64,000 nucleotides of DNA from Acinetobacter pittii (GCF_034067285.1 NZ_CP139286.1:1364001-1428000); one strand, 5' to 3'; positions 34,674-45,239 are shown, numbered from the stretch's first letter. Translations and numbers: made by a program. Notes: generated from the letters alone by a model not told the origin.

Positions 34674-35798
34674 ATGCCAAAAGTACACTTAATGGTACGT
34701 TTAGTCCAAGTAGTCACCGTACTATTTGTGCTATTAGGCTGTTTCGTGGTTTTTTTATATTCACCGTTTTATTCAAAACTTATTGTAGCTGGGCTTAATT
34801 ATTTTGTTCCTGTTGACGTTAATCAGGTTGCCGCTGAGAGCCAAAGACAGGCTTCGTTAAGTGAACATGATAATTTAGAACCTGGTTCAAATTTATGGAT
34901 TGCTCGTCAGGCGTATTTAAAATTGACAGAGCAAGCTTTACGTGAAAAAAAGACATCTGATCTGACCTATATTCAAGAAAATTATAAAGCCTTACAGCAA
35001 ATTATTCTTTTAGAAGAAAAGGAACAGGATACAGAAGAACAGGAAACCACGGTAACCGTTCCTCTAGTTGCTAAAAATTCAGAAATTGATGCTGCAGACG
35101 AGGCGAGTAGCCCTGTTGATGAAACACTTTTTATTAATAGTTCTGAAAATAAGGCACTTACCGAGCAATATACAGAGTTTTTAGCAAGAAAACCTGTGGT
35201 ATCGGAGCATCAAGAAGCTGTCAGTGAACCTGAACAGAAAATCGAATATGTACGTAAAAATCCAATACCTGTACAACCTAAAAAGTTATCAGAGCCTTAT
35301 GCAATTGTTGTGTTGGGCGGAGGATTAACTTTAGACAAAAATGGTAAAGATATTGTAGTGAATGGCTATACGCGTTTGCGATTAGAAAAAACTTTAGAAG
35401 TTGAAAAACAAAATCATCTACCTATTGTACTGAGTGGTGTAGAAGCGCCTTATATGCAAGCTTGGTTAAAAGAGCGCGGTGTTGATGCCAAGCTATTAGA
35501 AAAGCGTAGTATGAACACATGTGAAAATACTCGTTTTAGCTCTTTATTGCTTCAGAAAAAAGGTGGAGCACCGACGGTGATGCTGGTTACAGATGAATAT
35601 CATATGCCGCGTACACGCCGACTCTTTGCCTTAAATGGTATAGAAACAATTCCTGTTGTGGCACCAATGCCAACTCCACTGACGCGCTGGCAACCAAGTG
35701 TGCAAAATTACGATCATAGCCGCCGTGCAAATTATGAATTACTTGCGACAATTCGCGACATGTTGTTTGGCTCAAGTGATTGTCGAGAGGTTCCTTAA
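34674..35798 (+). CDS. YdcF/SanA-like DUF218 membrane protein
   Basis: A 374-aa protein with one N-terminal membrane helix (about residues 5-30), a long acidic, Glu/Gln-rich periplasmic stretch (60-200), then a DUF218 domain beginning YAIVVLGGGLTLDKNG and containing LSGVEAPYMQAWLKERGV, MNTCENTRFSS and MLVTDEYHMPRTRRLF. Relatives such as ElyC and SanA influence cell-envelope integrity and undecaprenyl-phosphate use. The position after murB agrees with an envelope role. I use the ATG at 34674; a start at 34650 would overlap murB. Its stop overlaps the next start (TAATG). Confidence 0.88.
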   Translation: MPKVHLMVRLVQVVTVLFVLLGCFVVFLYSPFYSKLIVAGLNYFVPVDVNQVAAESQRQASLSEHDNLEPGSNLWIARQAYLKLTEQALREKKTSDLTYIQENYKALQQIILLEEKEQDTEEQETTVTVPLVAKNSEIDAADEASSPVDETLFINSSENKALTEQYTEFLARKPVVSEHQEAVSEPEQKIEYVRKNPIPVQPKKLSEPYAIVVLGGGLTLDKNGKDIVVNGYTRLRLEKTLEVEKQNHLPIVLSGVEAPYMQAWLKERGVDAKLLEKRSMNTCENTRFSSLLLQKKGGAPTVMLVTDEYHMPRTRRLFALNGIETIPVVAPMPTPLTRWQPSVQNYDHSRRANYELLATIRDMLFGSSDCREVP

Positions 35799-36826
35799 TG
35801 TCAGATATTCCATTTCTCAATCCTGCCGTATTAAAACAATTAGATTTACCGGTTCCTAACCGTGATCTTACGCCGCAGGTTTTGAGTCCACTCAATTTAA
35901 ATACATTAGAAGAACCTTCTCGTGATTTGTTAGCTTACCGCAAATTATATGGTTTACATTTACTTGAATGTGACCATTGGCAGGGCTATGTTCAAATGCC
36001 TTTATTCCGTTTGCATGTACAAGTTTTTAAACCCAAAGTAGAAAAAATACAAGGTACAGTTTGCCTATTGCATGGTTATCTTGAACATAGCGGTATTTAT
36101 CAGCCAATTATCCGTGAAATTCTTGAGCAGGGTTTTAGCATCATTACTTATGATTTGCCTGGTCACGGATTAAGTGATGGTTCACCGGCCAGTATTAAAA
36201 ATTTTGATCATTATCAGCAAGTTTTGATGGCTGTTTATCAATATGTAAAACATGCAGATCAATTGCCAAAGCCATGGGTTGGTATCGGTCAGAGTACGGG
36301 GGGCGCAATCTGGATGCATCACCTATTGGAGTATGCTGAAAAACGGCAAGATCCGATTGTAGATCGAGTACTTTTACTTTCTCCTTTGATTCGACCGGCA
36401 AAAACTGCATGGTGGCATAACCCTGTTGGATTGGGCATTATTCGCCGTATTAAACGTCAAGTACCAAGACACTTTAGACGTAATAATCATAATCCTGAAT
36501 TTTTGCGTTTTATTCGTTTAAAAGATCCGTTACAACCCCGAATGATGGGAATGGACTGGATTTTGGCCATGTCAAAATGGATGCAAGAAATGGAAGCGCG
36601 ACCTGCTTGCCGTATCCCAGTCTGGCTTGCACAAGGTGCTCTCGATCAAACGGTTGATTGGCGTTACAACATTGAATTTATTCGTCGTAAATTTAGACTG
36701 CAAACGTTGTTAATGCTTGAAGAAGGTTCTCATCAATTAATTAATGAACGTGCGGATATACGTGCCGCATTAACAGGATTGATTCCGGCCTTTTTACATG
36801 CAAAGCCAAAACATTTTTATTATTAA
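35798..36826 (+). CDS. Alpha/beta hydrolase (monoacylglycerol lipase-like)
   Basis: The 342-aa product is a serine hydrolase of the S33 lysophospholipase type. It has the oxyanion HGYLEHSGIY, DLPGHGLSDG, and the nucleophile elbow GQSTG with Ser166. The acid is probably in GALDQTVDW and the His in EGSHQLINE. There is no signal peptide. It would cleave monoacylglycerols or lysophospholipids. The ATG overlaps the stop of the ydcF-like gene (TAATG) with GAGAGG upstream, so the genes are coupled. A hairpin follows the stop. Confidence 0.9.
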   Translation: MSDIPFLNPAVLKQLDLPVPNRDLTPQVLSPLNLNTLEEPSRDLLAYRKLYGLHLLECDHWQGYVQMPLFRLHVQVFKPKVEKIQGTVCLLHGYLEHSGIYQPIIREILEQGFSIITYDLPGHGLSDGSPASIKNFDHYQQVLMAVYQYVKHADQLPKPWVGIGQSTGGAIWMHHLLEYAEKRQDPIVDRVLLLSPLIRPAKTAWWHNPVGLGIIRRIKRQVPRHFRRNNHNPEFLRFIRLKDPLQPRMMGMDWILAMSKWMQEMEARPACRIPVWLAQGALDQTVDWRYNIEFIRRKFRLQTLLMLEEGSHQLINERADIRAALTGLIPAFLHAKPKHFYY

Positions 36827-36832
36827 AAAATA

Positions 36833-36865
36833 ATGCATCTATCCAAAAATTTTAGATAGATGCAT
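36833..36865. terminator. Hairpin between convergent genes
   Basis: ATGCATCTATC (36833-36843) pairs perfectly with GATAGATGCAT (36855-36865). An A-run on the left gives a T-run for minus-strand transcripts. Confidence 0.7.
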
Positions 36866-36965
36866 GAATCCGGGGCTTTATTTTTTAATTTTGATAAAGT
36901 TGTATGAAGTATTGATAGGGAGATGCATCCCACTATAAATGCTTAACTAATAAAATTAATATCAA

Positions 36966-38639
36966 TTAAAAATGATTAGCATCCGCCATATTCCACATTC
37001 GATAATAAAAATTATCATCTTCATTATTAAGTTCAGACTGTAAAAGTTCACCTTCTTTTAAGAAAAAATGCAATTGAGCATAGTTCTTAATTTCACGGTC
37101 ATTTACTCGCTGAGCTAAATGATGAGCTTTAATATCAGAAGGATGACGTAAACCAGCAGCAGCAATCATTTCTGATAATGCATGCAATGTGTTTTTATGG
37201 AAATTAAATACTCGTTCTGATTTAGTCGGTACATCAATTGCCTTTTGACGATCTTTATCTTGGGTTGCAACGCCTACTGGGCATTGGTTGGTATGACAGC
37301 TTTGTGCCTGGATACACCCGACAGCAAACATGAAACCACGTGCCGAGTTAACCCAATCTGCACCGAGCGCAAAAGTACTCGCAATATCAAATGCACTAAT
37401 GATTTTTCCACTCGCGCCAATTTTAACTTGATCTCTTAGCCCTGCACCGACAAGTGTGTTATGGACAAAGCGTAAGCCTTCACGTAATGGAGTACCGATA
37501 TTGTCGCTAAACTCAATTGGTGCTGCTCCTGTACCACCTTCAGAACCATCAACAACAATAAAATCAGGAACAATTTTTGTTTCAAGCATTGCTTTAACAA
37601 TACTCATAAATTGCCAAGGTTGGCCAATACACAATTTAAAACCAACTGGCTTACCACCAGATAATGTGCGTAACTTTTGTAAGAAATGCATCATTTCAAT
37701 TGGGGTAGAAAAACTAGAATGCTTGGCAGGAGAAATACAATCGTGATCGCGCGAAACACCACGTATTTGAGCAATTTCTTCGGTAATTTTATGTTTAGGT
37801 AAAATACCGCCGTGACCAGGTTTGGCACCCTGTGAAAGCTTCAGCTCGATCATTTTGATCTGTGGTAATTGAGATTGCTTGGCAAATTTTTGCTCGTCAA
37901 ATTTTCCATCAAGCGTACGACAACCAAAATAACCACTGGCAATTTGCCAAACAATATCACCGCCATTTTCCAGATGATAAGGGCTTAAACTTCCTTCGCC
38001 AGTATCATGATAAAAACCGCCTAATTGTGCTCCTTTATTTAAGGCACGAATTGCATTGGCACTTAAACTACCAAAGCTCATGGCAGAAATATTCATAATA
38101 GATGCGCTATACGGTTGTAGGCATTGTGCATTACCTACCTGAATACGGAAGCTTTTTGGATCTGCGGGCGGGCAAGGGCTTATTGAGTGAACAATAAAAC
38201 GATAATTTTCTTGATAAACATCGATGATTGAACCAAAAGGTTTATCTGCATTTTCATTTTTAGCACGTTGATAAACTAAGCTTCTTTGCATGCGTGAAAA
38301 AGGTAGAGCATCTTGATCCGCTTCAATAAAGTATTGGCGAATTTCAGGACGGATATCTTCAAACAAAAAACGAAAATGCCCCATAATTGGGTAATTTCTT
38401 AATATTGAATGTTTATTCTGCAAAACATCATAGAGACCTAATAAGCTTAAGGCGCCTGTAACCACCCATAAACCGTTAAGGAGAGTGTCAGAAACAAAAT
38501 AGTAGATACTGTGAGGGGTATATACAGTACGAAACCACGTAATACTGAGCGCAGTAAAAATACATAAAAACCAGATAGAATGGCGTGAGAAAAATGTATT
38601 GAGAAATTTATGTCGAATGATTTGTGCTGGACTCGCCAT
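36966..38639 (-). CDS. FMN-binding glutamate synthase family protein, membrane-anchored
   Basis: The 557-aa product has one or two N-terminal hydrophobic helices (FLCIFTALSITWF and GLWVVTGALSLLGLY) and then the central FMN barrel of glutamate synthase. Typical stretches are ISAMSFGSLSANAIRALN, GEGSLSPYHLENGGDIVWQ, KPGHGGILPK, VVDGSEGGTGAAP and the Cys-rich CIQAQSCHTNQCPVGVATQ that suggests a 3Fe-4S site. It lacks the amidotransferase domain of GltB, so it is not a full glutamate synthase and its substrate is unknown. I use the ATG at 38639; the longer TTG-started frame has no support. It is a single-gene unit. Confidence 0.88.
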   Translation of the reverse strand: MASPAQIIRHKFLNTFFSRHSIWFLCIFTALSITWFRTVYTPHSIYYFVSDTLLNGLWVVTGALSLLGLYDVLQNKHSILRNYPIMGHFRFLFEDIRPEIRQYFIEADQDALPFSRMQRSLVYQRAKNENADKPFGSIIDVYQENYRFIVHSISPCPPADPKSFRIQVGNAQCLQPYSASIMNISAMSFGSLSANAIRALNKGAQLGGFYHDTGEGSLSPYHLENGGDIVWQIASGYFGCRTLDGKFDEQKFAKQSQLPQIKMIELKLSQGAKPGHGGILPKHKITEEIAQIRGVSRDHDCISPAKHSSFSTPIEMMHFLQKLRTLSGGKPVGFKLCIGQPWQFMSIVKAMLETKIVPDFIVVDGSEGGTGAAPIEFSDNIGTPLREGLRFVHNTLVGAGLRDQVKIGASGKIISAFDIASTFALGADWVNSARGFMFAVGCIQAQSCHTNQCPVGVATQDKDRQKAIDVPTKSERVFNFHKNTLHALSEMIAAAGLRHPSDIKAHHLAQRVNDREIKNYAQLHFFLKEGELLQSELNNEDDNFYYRMWNMADANHF

Positions 38640-39313
38640 ATTGGAACAAATTCCTAATGTTTTACTGGCACATACCTTGCCAAGAAGCAAGTCAAACTAC
38701 AAGTATGGAATTGTTAGCTCAAACCTAAAATAAAGTAGAAGATATAAAATCCACACAAATAATAAAAATTAAGGGGGTTATTTATTTTAGATAAATTCTA
38801 TTTTTAAATGTGAAGTTACTCGGAGCTGAGAATTAAATTTTTTGCTTTTTATTGTCTTTTCTAGATCTCTTAATTAATTTAAAGAAATCTAATATATTTT
38901 TAATTTTACACAGCGAATTGGAGTGGGGGAAATAGGATGACTTAATTTAGATTGAAAGCGAAATTTTGAATATATCGGAATTTATAGAGGGGTTTATCGA
39001 TAATGTTGTTTTAGGATGAGTAAAAACAGAAAAAGACAAATTAAAAAAATAAGAAAAAACATCTGATGATTAAATACCTTATGAATATTAAATGTATTTT
39101 TACACAAGTTAACAGATTGTACAAATTAAATTACAGTTCTCTTTTCCCTTATTTTTTCTTTCTTATCCATAAAAAATGCTTTTAGAGACAATGGAATTAA
39201 CGATAATTTAGTTATTTGTATTACAAAACAAAGTGTTAAAATTAAAAAGTTGGGATGTTTTGATATATGACTATCTCTAATTTTAACCTATTGAAAATGC
39301 AAAGGTTTACAGC
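38640..39313. other. Long AT-rich divergent intergenic region
   Basis: A 674-bp region between divergent genes. It must hold both promoters, but the sequence is so AT-rich that no single promoter stands out. I see no small gene, RNA, hairpin or repeat that I can support. Confidence 0.55.
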
Positions 39314-40477
39314 TTGTTCCAACCACTTACCATCCAAACTAGACTTGGCGGATTCTACTTTTTCTACTATTCCATTGTTGGTACATTCATGCCTTATTGG
39401 AATTTGTATCTTCAAGATCAAGGATTTAATTATCAAGAAATTGGTGTTTTATCATCAATTGCGATTGTAACGCGTTTTTTTGCACCGTTAGTTTGGGGCT
39501 GGATTGCTGATAAATCTGGTAAACGAATGCTACTTGTCCGGCTGGCAACTTGGATAGAGTCCTGTATATGGTTAGCTATTTTTATAGTGCCAAATACTTT
39601 TCAGTCAATTGCTTTGCTCATGCTTATTTTTAGTTTCTTTCAAAATGCTATTTTAGCTCAATTTGAAGGTGTTACTTTATTTTGGTTGGGTGACCAAAAA
39701 GCGAAGCTTTACGGCAAAATTCGTAAATGGGGGTCTGTTGGGTTTATTGTTGGGGTATTCACTATTGGAGCAATTTTAGAAATAGTGCCTATTTCAATGC
39801 TCCCAATTTTATTATTAATTATTGCTTCACTGGCCTTCGTCTGGTCTTTCACAATCCGCGAACCTGATAGTGCACCTACCTCACAAAAACATTTAGAACC
39901 TTTACTTCCTGTTCTTAAACGTCCAACTGTGGCTGCATTTTTTGCAATTGAATTTATTCTGCTTTTTTCACATGCGCCTTTTTATAGTTTCTATAGTAAT
40001 TTTCTGAAATCTTTAAGTTTTAGTACCACTCAAATTGGTTTCTTATGGGCTATGGGGGTTTTTGCTGAAATTTTTATGTTTTCAATTGCTGCAAAAGTTT
40101 TTCAACATTTCTCATGGCGTATTTTGGTAATTGTTTGCTTAATATTGACGAGCATACGTTGGATGATGGTTGCAATATTTTCACATTATTTTGTTGGTCA
40201 AATTTTTGCGCAGTGTTTGCACGCTTTTAGTTTTGGTTTATTTCATTTAATTGCGATGCGAGTAATTTTTCAGAACTTCTCAGCGGGACAACAGGGCCGC
40301 GGACAAGCACTTTACAGCACGATGTGGGGATTAGGGGTAGCCTTTGGTAGTGTTTTAGCTGGGCATTTCTGGAAAATTCTTTCTGGTGAAGTCATCTTTA
40401 TGTGTGCAAGTGCGGTGGTGCTATTAGGCCTAGGTTTTGTGATGTGGCTTCCTAAACAAATTGACTCTTCCACATAA
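39314..40477 (+). CDS. MFS transporter (HcaT / nucleoside-symporter-like)
   Basis: A 387-aa inner-membrane protein with 12 hydrophobic helices. The N-terminus TRLGGFYFFYYSIVGTFMPYW and the GWIADKSGKRMLL loop match the MFS group that includes 3-phenylpropionate transporter HcaT and the LacY-like permeases. Another family block is KLYGKIRKWGSVGFIVG. The substrate is unknown. No in-frame ATG gives a full first helix; TTG at 39314, preceded by AAAGG, is the best start. It stands alone. Confidence 0.85.
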   Translation: MFQPLTIQTRLGGFYFFYYSIVGTFMPYWNLYLQDQGFNYQEIGVLSSIAIVTRFFAPLVWGWIADKSGKRMLLVRLATWIESCIWLAIFIVPNTFQSIALLMLIFSFFQNAILAQFEGVTLFWLGDQKAKLYGKIRKWGSVGFIVGVFTIGAILEIVPISMLPILLLIIASLAFVWSFTIREPDSAPTSQKHLEPLLPVLKRPTVAAFFAIEFILLFSHAPFYSFYSNFLKSLSFSTTQIGFLWAMGVFAEIFMFSIAAKVFQHFSWRILVIVCLILTSIRWMMVAIFSHYFVGQIFAQCLHAFSFGLFHLIAMRVIFQNFSAGQQGRGQALYSTMWGLGVAFGSVLAGHFWKILSGEVIFMCASAVVLLGLGFVMWLPKQIDSST

Positions 40478-40636
40478 GTTTGAGGTGAGATAAAACTTTA
40501 ATAACTTTAGTATTGAAAAAAGCAAATAAATATAAAATTGTTTGTTGACTTGTTGTGGCACGTTACAGTTGAAAAATATTGTTTTTATATGGTTATGGAG
40601 CAATGATTTTCTAAAAAAATATGCTAACTTAAGTTC

Positions 40637-41140
40637 ATGCGTTTAATGATTAATAAATCTATGAAAAATATTTATATTATTGGATTATTGTGGGCTTGTT
40701 CTGGTTTAGCTGTGGCAGAAACAGCTACTCAACAGCCAGCCGAACAACCTGTTCGGACTGCAAGTAATCCTAACGCTATACGTATTGTTACGCGTCCTGA
40801 AATTATGGGATTATGGGGAATGGAGATTCCAAATAATAAGAAATGTGTGGAATATTATAACTTTCGTAGTAGTAACGATGTAGTGATTAAAAGCGGTCAG
40901 GAATGGTCTTATGGTATTTATGAATATCAACCATCTGATGATCCTAAAGAGCAGCTAGCCGCTTTAGTGATGCAAATTAAATTTGATAATAATAAAGTAG
41001 ATTGTTCTGGTCAGAAGCAAGACCAAACAGGGGATGTCTCACAATATTTTGTACAATGGAAAAACGATCATACCATCAATTTCTGTTCGACTGCGAAGGG
41101 TGAGCAATGCTTTGCGACTCTGCGTAGAGTGTTACCATAA
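40637..41140 (+). CDS. Exported hypothetical protein, 167 aa
   Basis: The protein has a signal peptide: three in-frame Met (residues 1, 4 and 9) precede the hydrophobic IYIIGLLWACSGLAVA. The mature part is hydrophilic with four Cys (NNKKCVEYY, KVDCSGQ, INFCST, GEQCFATL) that could form two disulfides. I do not recognise a family. ATG 40637 and ATG 40661 are both possible starts; neither has a good ribosome binding site. It is probably periplasmic. A strong terminator shared with accC follows. Confidence 0.7.
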   Translation: MRLMINKSMKNIYIIGLLWACSGLAVAETATQQPAEQPVRTASNPNAIRIVTRPEIMGLWGMEIPNNKKCVEYYNFRSSNDVVIKSGQEWSYGIYEYQPSDDPKEQLAALVMQIKFDNNKVDCSGQKQDQTGDVSQYFVQWKNDHTINFCSTAKGEQCFATLRRVLP

Positions 41141-41154
41141 AATGATAGATATAA

Positions 41155-41184
41155 AAAAAGCCTCTTAAAAATAAGAGGCTTTTT
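41155..41184. terminator. Bidirectional terminator
   Basis: A perfect 13-bp stem, AAAAAGCCTCTTA (41155-41167) with TAAGAGGCTTTTT (41172-41184), between the convergent 167-aa gene and accC. Confidence 0.92.
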
Positions 41185-41187
41185 TTA

Positions 41188-42555
41188 TTATGCAGTTTCA
41201 GCTTTCTTTTCTTCCACTTGCTTTAACAAGTGTTTTTCAAGGTAATGAATGTCCATTGCTTGAGAGCAGAAGCTCTTATCTTGCAAAATAAGATCTTTAT
41301 GCAAAGGAATATTTGTTTTAATTCCTGTAAGGATCATTTCATCTAATGCTTGACGCATACGTGCAATTGAAGTTTCACGATCTTTACCATGAGAAATCAA
41401 TTTAGCAATCATAGAGTCATAGTAAGGAGGAATGCTATATTCTGGGTAGATATGAGAATCTAAACGAATACCTGCACCACCTGGCGCATAGAAACTTTCG
41501 ATTTTACCTGGTGAAGGTAAGAAAGTTGTCGGGTCTTCTGCATTGATACGGCATTCAATTGCATGTCCCTGAACTTTAATGTCTTCTTGTTGAAGCTCTA
41601 GTCCTAGGCCACCTGCAATACGTAACTGCTGTTCAATAATATCAACACCAGTAACCATTTCAGTTACAGGGTGCTCTACCTGAACACGAGTATTCATTTC
41701 AATAAAGAAGAATTCACCGTCTTCAAATAAGAATTCAAATGTACCAGCACCACGATATTGCATTAACTGACAAGCATGAACACAAGCTTCTAAAATATCA
41801 GCTCGAGCTTGCTCTGGTAAATTCGGTGCAGGTGCTTCTTCTAGTACTTTTTGATGACGACGTTGTAATGAACAGTCGCGGTCATATAAATGGATTGCAT
41901 GACCATTACCATCACCAAGAACTTGAACTTCGACATGGCGAGGTTTTTGTAAGAAGCGTTCCATGTAAACGGTATCATCACCGAACCACATTTCTGCATC
42001 ACGCTGCGCTGCTTGAACTGATTCAAGTAGTGTATCTACACGCTCAACAATACGCATACCACGTCCACCACCACCAGAAGCGGCTTTAACAATAAGCGGG
42101 AAGCCAATTTCTTTCGCTTCTGCCAATGCATTGTGGATGGTCACTGCATGATCACAACCTGGTACAGTAGGTACGCCAGCTTTTTTCATGGCAACAATCG
42201 CAGAAACTTTATTCCCCATAAGGCGAATATGTTCTGGACGAGGGCCAATAAAAGTAAAGCCTGAACTTTCTACAATTTCAGCAAACTCAGCATTTTCTGA
42301 AAGGAAACCATAACCCGGGTGAATAGCATCAGCACCGGTAATTTCTGCAGCAGTAATAATTGCCGGGATATTTAAATAGCTATCACTACTTGCGCCCGGA
42401 CCAATACATACTGCTTCATCAACAAAACGTAAATGCATCAAATCCTTATCGGCATCTGAATAGATACCAACAGTCTTGATTCCTAATGTTTTACAAGCCC
42501 GGGTAATACGTAAAGCGATTTCACCACGGTTTGCAATTAAAACTTTTTGCAACAT
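41188..42555 (-). CDS. accC: Acetyl-CoA carboxylase, biotin carboxylase subunit
   Basis: The 455-aa protein matches AccC in length. It has the N-terminal [17 protein letters not shown], the ATP-grasp glycine loop [33 protein letters not shown] and [18 protein letters not shown]. The enzyme carboxylates biotin on AccB using ATP and bicarbonate, the first step of fatty acid synthesis. It follows accB by 17 bases, in the usual aroQ-accB-accC order. Confidence 0.98.
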   Translation of the reverse strand: MLQKVLIANRGEIALRITRACKTLGIKTVGIYSDADKDLMHLRFVDEAVCIGPGASSDSYLNIPAIITAAEITGADAIHPGYGFLSENAEFAEIVESSGFTFIGPRPEHIRLMGNKVSAIVAMKKAGVPTVPGCDHAVTIHNALAEAKEIGFPLIVKAASGGGGRGMRIVERVDTLLESVQAAQRDAEMWFGDDTVYMERFLQKPRHVEVQVLGDGNGHAIHLYDRDCSLQRRHQKVLEEAPAPNLPEQARADILEACVHACQLMQYRGAGTFEFLFEDGEFFFIEMNTRVQVEHPVTEMVTGVDIIEQQLRIAGGLGLELQQEDIKVQGHAIECRINAEDPTTFLPSPGKIESFYAPGGAGIRLDSHIYPEYSIPPYYDSMIAKLISHGKDRETSIARMRQALDEMILTGIKTNIPLHKDLILQDKSFCSQAMDIHYLEKHLLKQVEEKKAETA

Positions 42556-42572
42556 AGACGTCCCCGGGGTAA

Positions 42573-42992
42573 TTACGCGCGATAACGGAATAAAGGTTGA
42601 CCGAATTGGATAACTTCACCATTTTTCACTAAAATTTCTTCAATCACGCCACTTTGAGTTGCTTCAATTGGGTTCATGATTTTCATTGCTTCAATAATAC
42701 CCAAAGTTTCACCAGCAGATACAGTTTGACCTACTTTAACAAATGGTGCTTCGCCTGGGCTTGGAGCAGCGTAGAACACGCCAACCATTGGAGAAGTTTC
42801 AACTGCTCCACGCGGTGTTTTTGCAACTGGTGCTTCTGCAACAGGAGCAGCCGGAAGTGCTACACCAGCCGCAGCAACGACAGGATTGCGACGAGTTAAA
42901 GCGATTGATTGATCACCTTCTTTAACTTCGATCGCTTGCAAGTCAGACTCAATCATTAAATCGATGAGTTTCTTAATTTTGCGGATATCCAT
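42573..42992 (-). CDS. accB: Biotin carboxyl carrier protein
   Basis: A 139-aa protein with the biotinylation motif EAMKIM (Lys104) in the C-terminal lipoyl-like domain, and [19 protein letters not shown] typical of BCCP. The Ala/Pro-rich linker at 39-66 separates it from the N-terminal helix. It carries the carboxyl group between AccC and the AccAD transferase. It lies 17 bases from both aroQ and accC. Confidence 0.98.
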   Translation of the reverse strand: MDIRKIKKLIDLMIESDLQAIEVKEGDQSIALTRRNPVVAAAGVALPAAPVAEAPVAKTPRGAVETSPMVGVFYAAPSPGEAPFVKVGQTVSAGETLGIIEAMKIMNPIEATQSGVIEEILVKNGEVIQFGQPLFRYRA

Positions 42993-43009
42993 GGGCGACT
43001 ATTCCTAAA

Positions 43010-43465
43010 CTAGTTTGGGTTAGATGGTTGAATTTTTTCAATAGCGTAATCGAGTGCAAAACGATAGCCTTTTGCACCTAGACCACAAATCACGCCAATT
43101 GCTTTATCAGATAAATAAGAATGGTGTCTGAATGCCTCTCTTGCATGGACATTCGACAAATGTACTTCAATGAATGGAATCGCAACGCCAAGTAGGGCAT
43201 CACGTAGAGCAACGGAAGTGTGGGTGAGGGCAGCAGGGTTAATAATAATAAGTTTTACGCCTTCAGTTTGTGCCTGATGAATACGATCAACAATGGCACC
43301 TTCCCAGTTGCTTTGAAAAGTATCTAATGTAATTGAAGCTTGTTGAGCTTGATTAATAAGTTGTTGGTTAATATCACCTAAGGTAAGATGACCATATACT
43401 TCTGGTTCGCGTTTTCCCAGCAAATTCAAATTCGGTCCATGAATCACCAAAATGGTCGAACTCAT
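43010..43465 (-). CDS. aroQ: 3-dehydroquinate dehydratase, type II
   Basis: The 151-aa product is a type II dehydroquinase: [17 protein letters not shown] with the active-site Tyr, [15 protein letters not shown] (family QSN-x-E), [16 protein letters not shown], and [17 protein letters not shown] with the catalytic His. It makes 3-dehydroshikimate in the shikimate pathway. It heads the aroQ-accB-accC operon, an arrangement common in gamma-proteobacteria. Confidence 0.97.
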   Translation of the reverse strand: MSSTILVIHGPNLNLLGKREPEVYGHLTLGDINQQLINQAQQASITLDTFQSNWEGAIVDRIHQAQTEGVKLIIINPAALTHTSVALRDALLGVAIPFIEVHLSNVHAREAFRHHSYLSDKAIGVICGLGAKGYRFALDYAIEKIQPSNPN

Positions 43466-43700
43466 TCAGATTGCTCCAGCTCTAAAGTTGCAAATATTCT
43501 TTGCAAGATGTCTGCAAAGTTTGCTTATTATGGCATATGTTTCTACAATTTTTTTATAATTTGTTTTCATCGTCGCAGAAAGGGTATACCAAATTCGGCT
43601 TATATATTGTAAATTTTGCGATGATTTAGCAATGTTAAAAAATGACAAAATTTCAAGTAATTTAATGGAGCTTATTTTAAACTGAATTGACAAAAACAGT

Positions 43701-45026
43701 TCATGTATTTTGTGTAACGACTATAGAGTTCTCTCCAATCACTAATAGTTCATTCCACCGAGTCAGATAGTTTTTTGAACGGTGGCATTGTTTCATATGC
43801 CAAGATGAACTTCGAGAATGATAACCGACTTGTAAATAGTGACTACCGAATCGGTTACGAACTGTGCTGAGCGTTTGCATCAATTGTTGTCTTTGATGAA
43901 TTAACTCCAGAGGTTGCCATAAATCATCAATGTGATGTTGACGGGGATGCAAACCACAAAATAAAACTCCAATCTTAATATATTTCTTATTTTCTTTATA
44001 TAAAACATCAATTTGTTGCATTGCTGCTTTTGTTAGTATGCATAGATCATCTGTTGCATAATTTAAGCCTATCGCTTGAGATGATGCTTTTTTATAAGGT
44101 GGTTTATCTATTTTTTCATAAAGCATGACTTGAATGCAGGCACATAGCTGCTCTTGTTTCATTAAACGGCGATGAGCACGGTTGAGATGGAAAATAAGTG
44201 CTTGTTTAATAATCTCAATACTGGATAAAGCTTGAGCAAAACTACGTGAAGCTAAAATTCGTTTTGTGACGATGGCAGGATCATCGAGTTGAATACAGGA
44301 TTGGCCTTTTAGCTCACGAATGGTACGTGCCATCACCACAGAAAAAGCTTTTGCTAAATGATGCTCATTGGCAAAAGTTAAGTCTAAGCATGAATAAATC
44401 TCATAGCTTCGTAATTGTTTGACCAATTGATAGCCAATTCCCCACACTTCTTTGACCGAAGTATTTTGCATGAGGTCTTCAAGAAGCAAAGGATCTAAAG
44501 TGATGAAATTACAAATTTTATTAAAGCTTGGAATCTTTTTAGCATAGTGATTGGCTAATTTTGCTTGAGTTTTTGAATATCCGATACCAATACAGCAAGG
44601 TAAGCTTAACCAATTTTCTAGAGTTTCTACGACTTTGGCACAGTAAGAGTGAATATCTATAGACTGTAGGTAAGGGGTAAGGCGAATAAAGCATTCGTCA
44701 ATAGAATAAGCTTCTAAATCATCGGGTGAGAAAAACTCCCCAAGTACTGAAAAAAAGCGACGCGACATCTCGGCATATAAAGTGTAGTTACTTGAATAGA
44801 CGTGTACACCTGCTTGAAGAGCGTCTTGCTCGATTTGATACCATGGAATACCCATTTTGATACCCATGTTTTTTGCTTCTTCACTACGTGATACAACACA
44901 TCCATCGTTGTTAGAAAGTACTACAACAGGCAGACCAATAAGTTTGGGGTTAAATAAGCGCTCACAACTGACATAACAATTATTAATGTCGACAAGCGCG
45001 TAAATTTCGCGGTGTGAGATTTCCAT
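43701..45026 (-). CDS. umuC: DNA polymerase V catalytic subunit UmuC
   Basis: A 441-aa Y-family polymerase. It has IYALVDINNCYVSCERLFNP with the first catalytic Asp, SIDECFIRLTPY with the Asp-Glu pair, and the thumb and little-finger regions (GIGYSKTQAKLANHYAK, VWGIGYQLVKQL). UmuC with cleaved UmuD copies past DNA damage. No umuD lies beside it; Acinetobacter is known to keep several separate umu genes. I use ATG 45026, which has GGGG nine bases upstream; ATG 45041 is possible. A UmuDAb-like damage box lies about 80 bases upstream. Confidence 0.95.
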   Translation of the reverse strand: MEISHREIYALVDINNCYVSCERLFNPKLIGLPVVVLSNNDGCVVSRSEEAKNMGIKMGIPWYQIEQDALQAGVHVYSSNYTLYAEMSRRFFSVLGEFFSPDDLEAYSIDECFIRLTPYLQSIDIHSYCAKVVETLENWLSLPCCIGIGYSKTQAKLANHYAKKIPSFNKICNFITLDPLLLEDLMQNTSVKEVWGIGYQLVKQLRSYEIYSCLDLTFANEHHLAKAFSVVMARTIRELKGQSCIQLDDPAIVTKRILASRSFAQALSSIEIIKQALIFHLNRAHRRLMKQEQLCACIQVMLYEKIDKPPYKKASSQAIGLNYATDDLCILTKAAMQQIDVLYKENKKYIKIGVLFCGLHPRQHHIDDLWQPLELIHQRQQLMQTLSTVRNRFGSHYLQVGYHSRSSSWHMKQCHRSKNYLTRWNELLVIGENSIVVTQNT

Positions 45027-45105
45027 TATGATTTGCCCCATTAAAAATATTGGTAAAACTACATATTGATATTGCTTTCATAAACACAGTGAGGTGGTGT
45101 GTTAA

Positions 45106-45126
45106 CTGAAAAAATTACATCTTGAA
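45106..45126. promoter_or_regulatory. UmuDAb/DdrR-type damage box upstream of umuC
   Basis: This 21-bp segment contains TGAAAAA and TTACAT and ends CTTGAA. It matches 17 of 21 positions of the palindrome that I recall for the A. baumannii UmuDAb repressor, whose halves read TTGAAAA and TTTTCAA. Its place before a umuC gene supports damage-induced control. Confidence 0.55.
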
Positions 45127-45239
45127 TATGTAACAAAATCAAGTTAACAAAGTTTCTAACGGAAAGCTAGAGGAGTTCTGCGGGTTTACCTCAAGTTAAC
45201 CATGGAAAAAATAGATAAGGGTTTAAAGTTTTTAATAAA

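Noticed and set aside
41739..42089. 116-aa frame opposite accC, rich in His and Leu
   Set aside because: It is an antisense shadow; accC is complete and unambiguous on the other strand.
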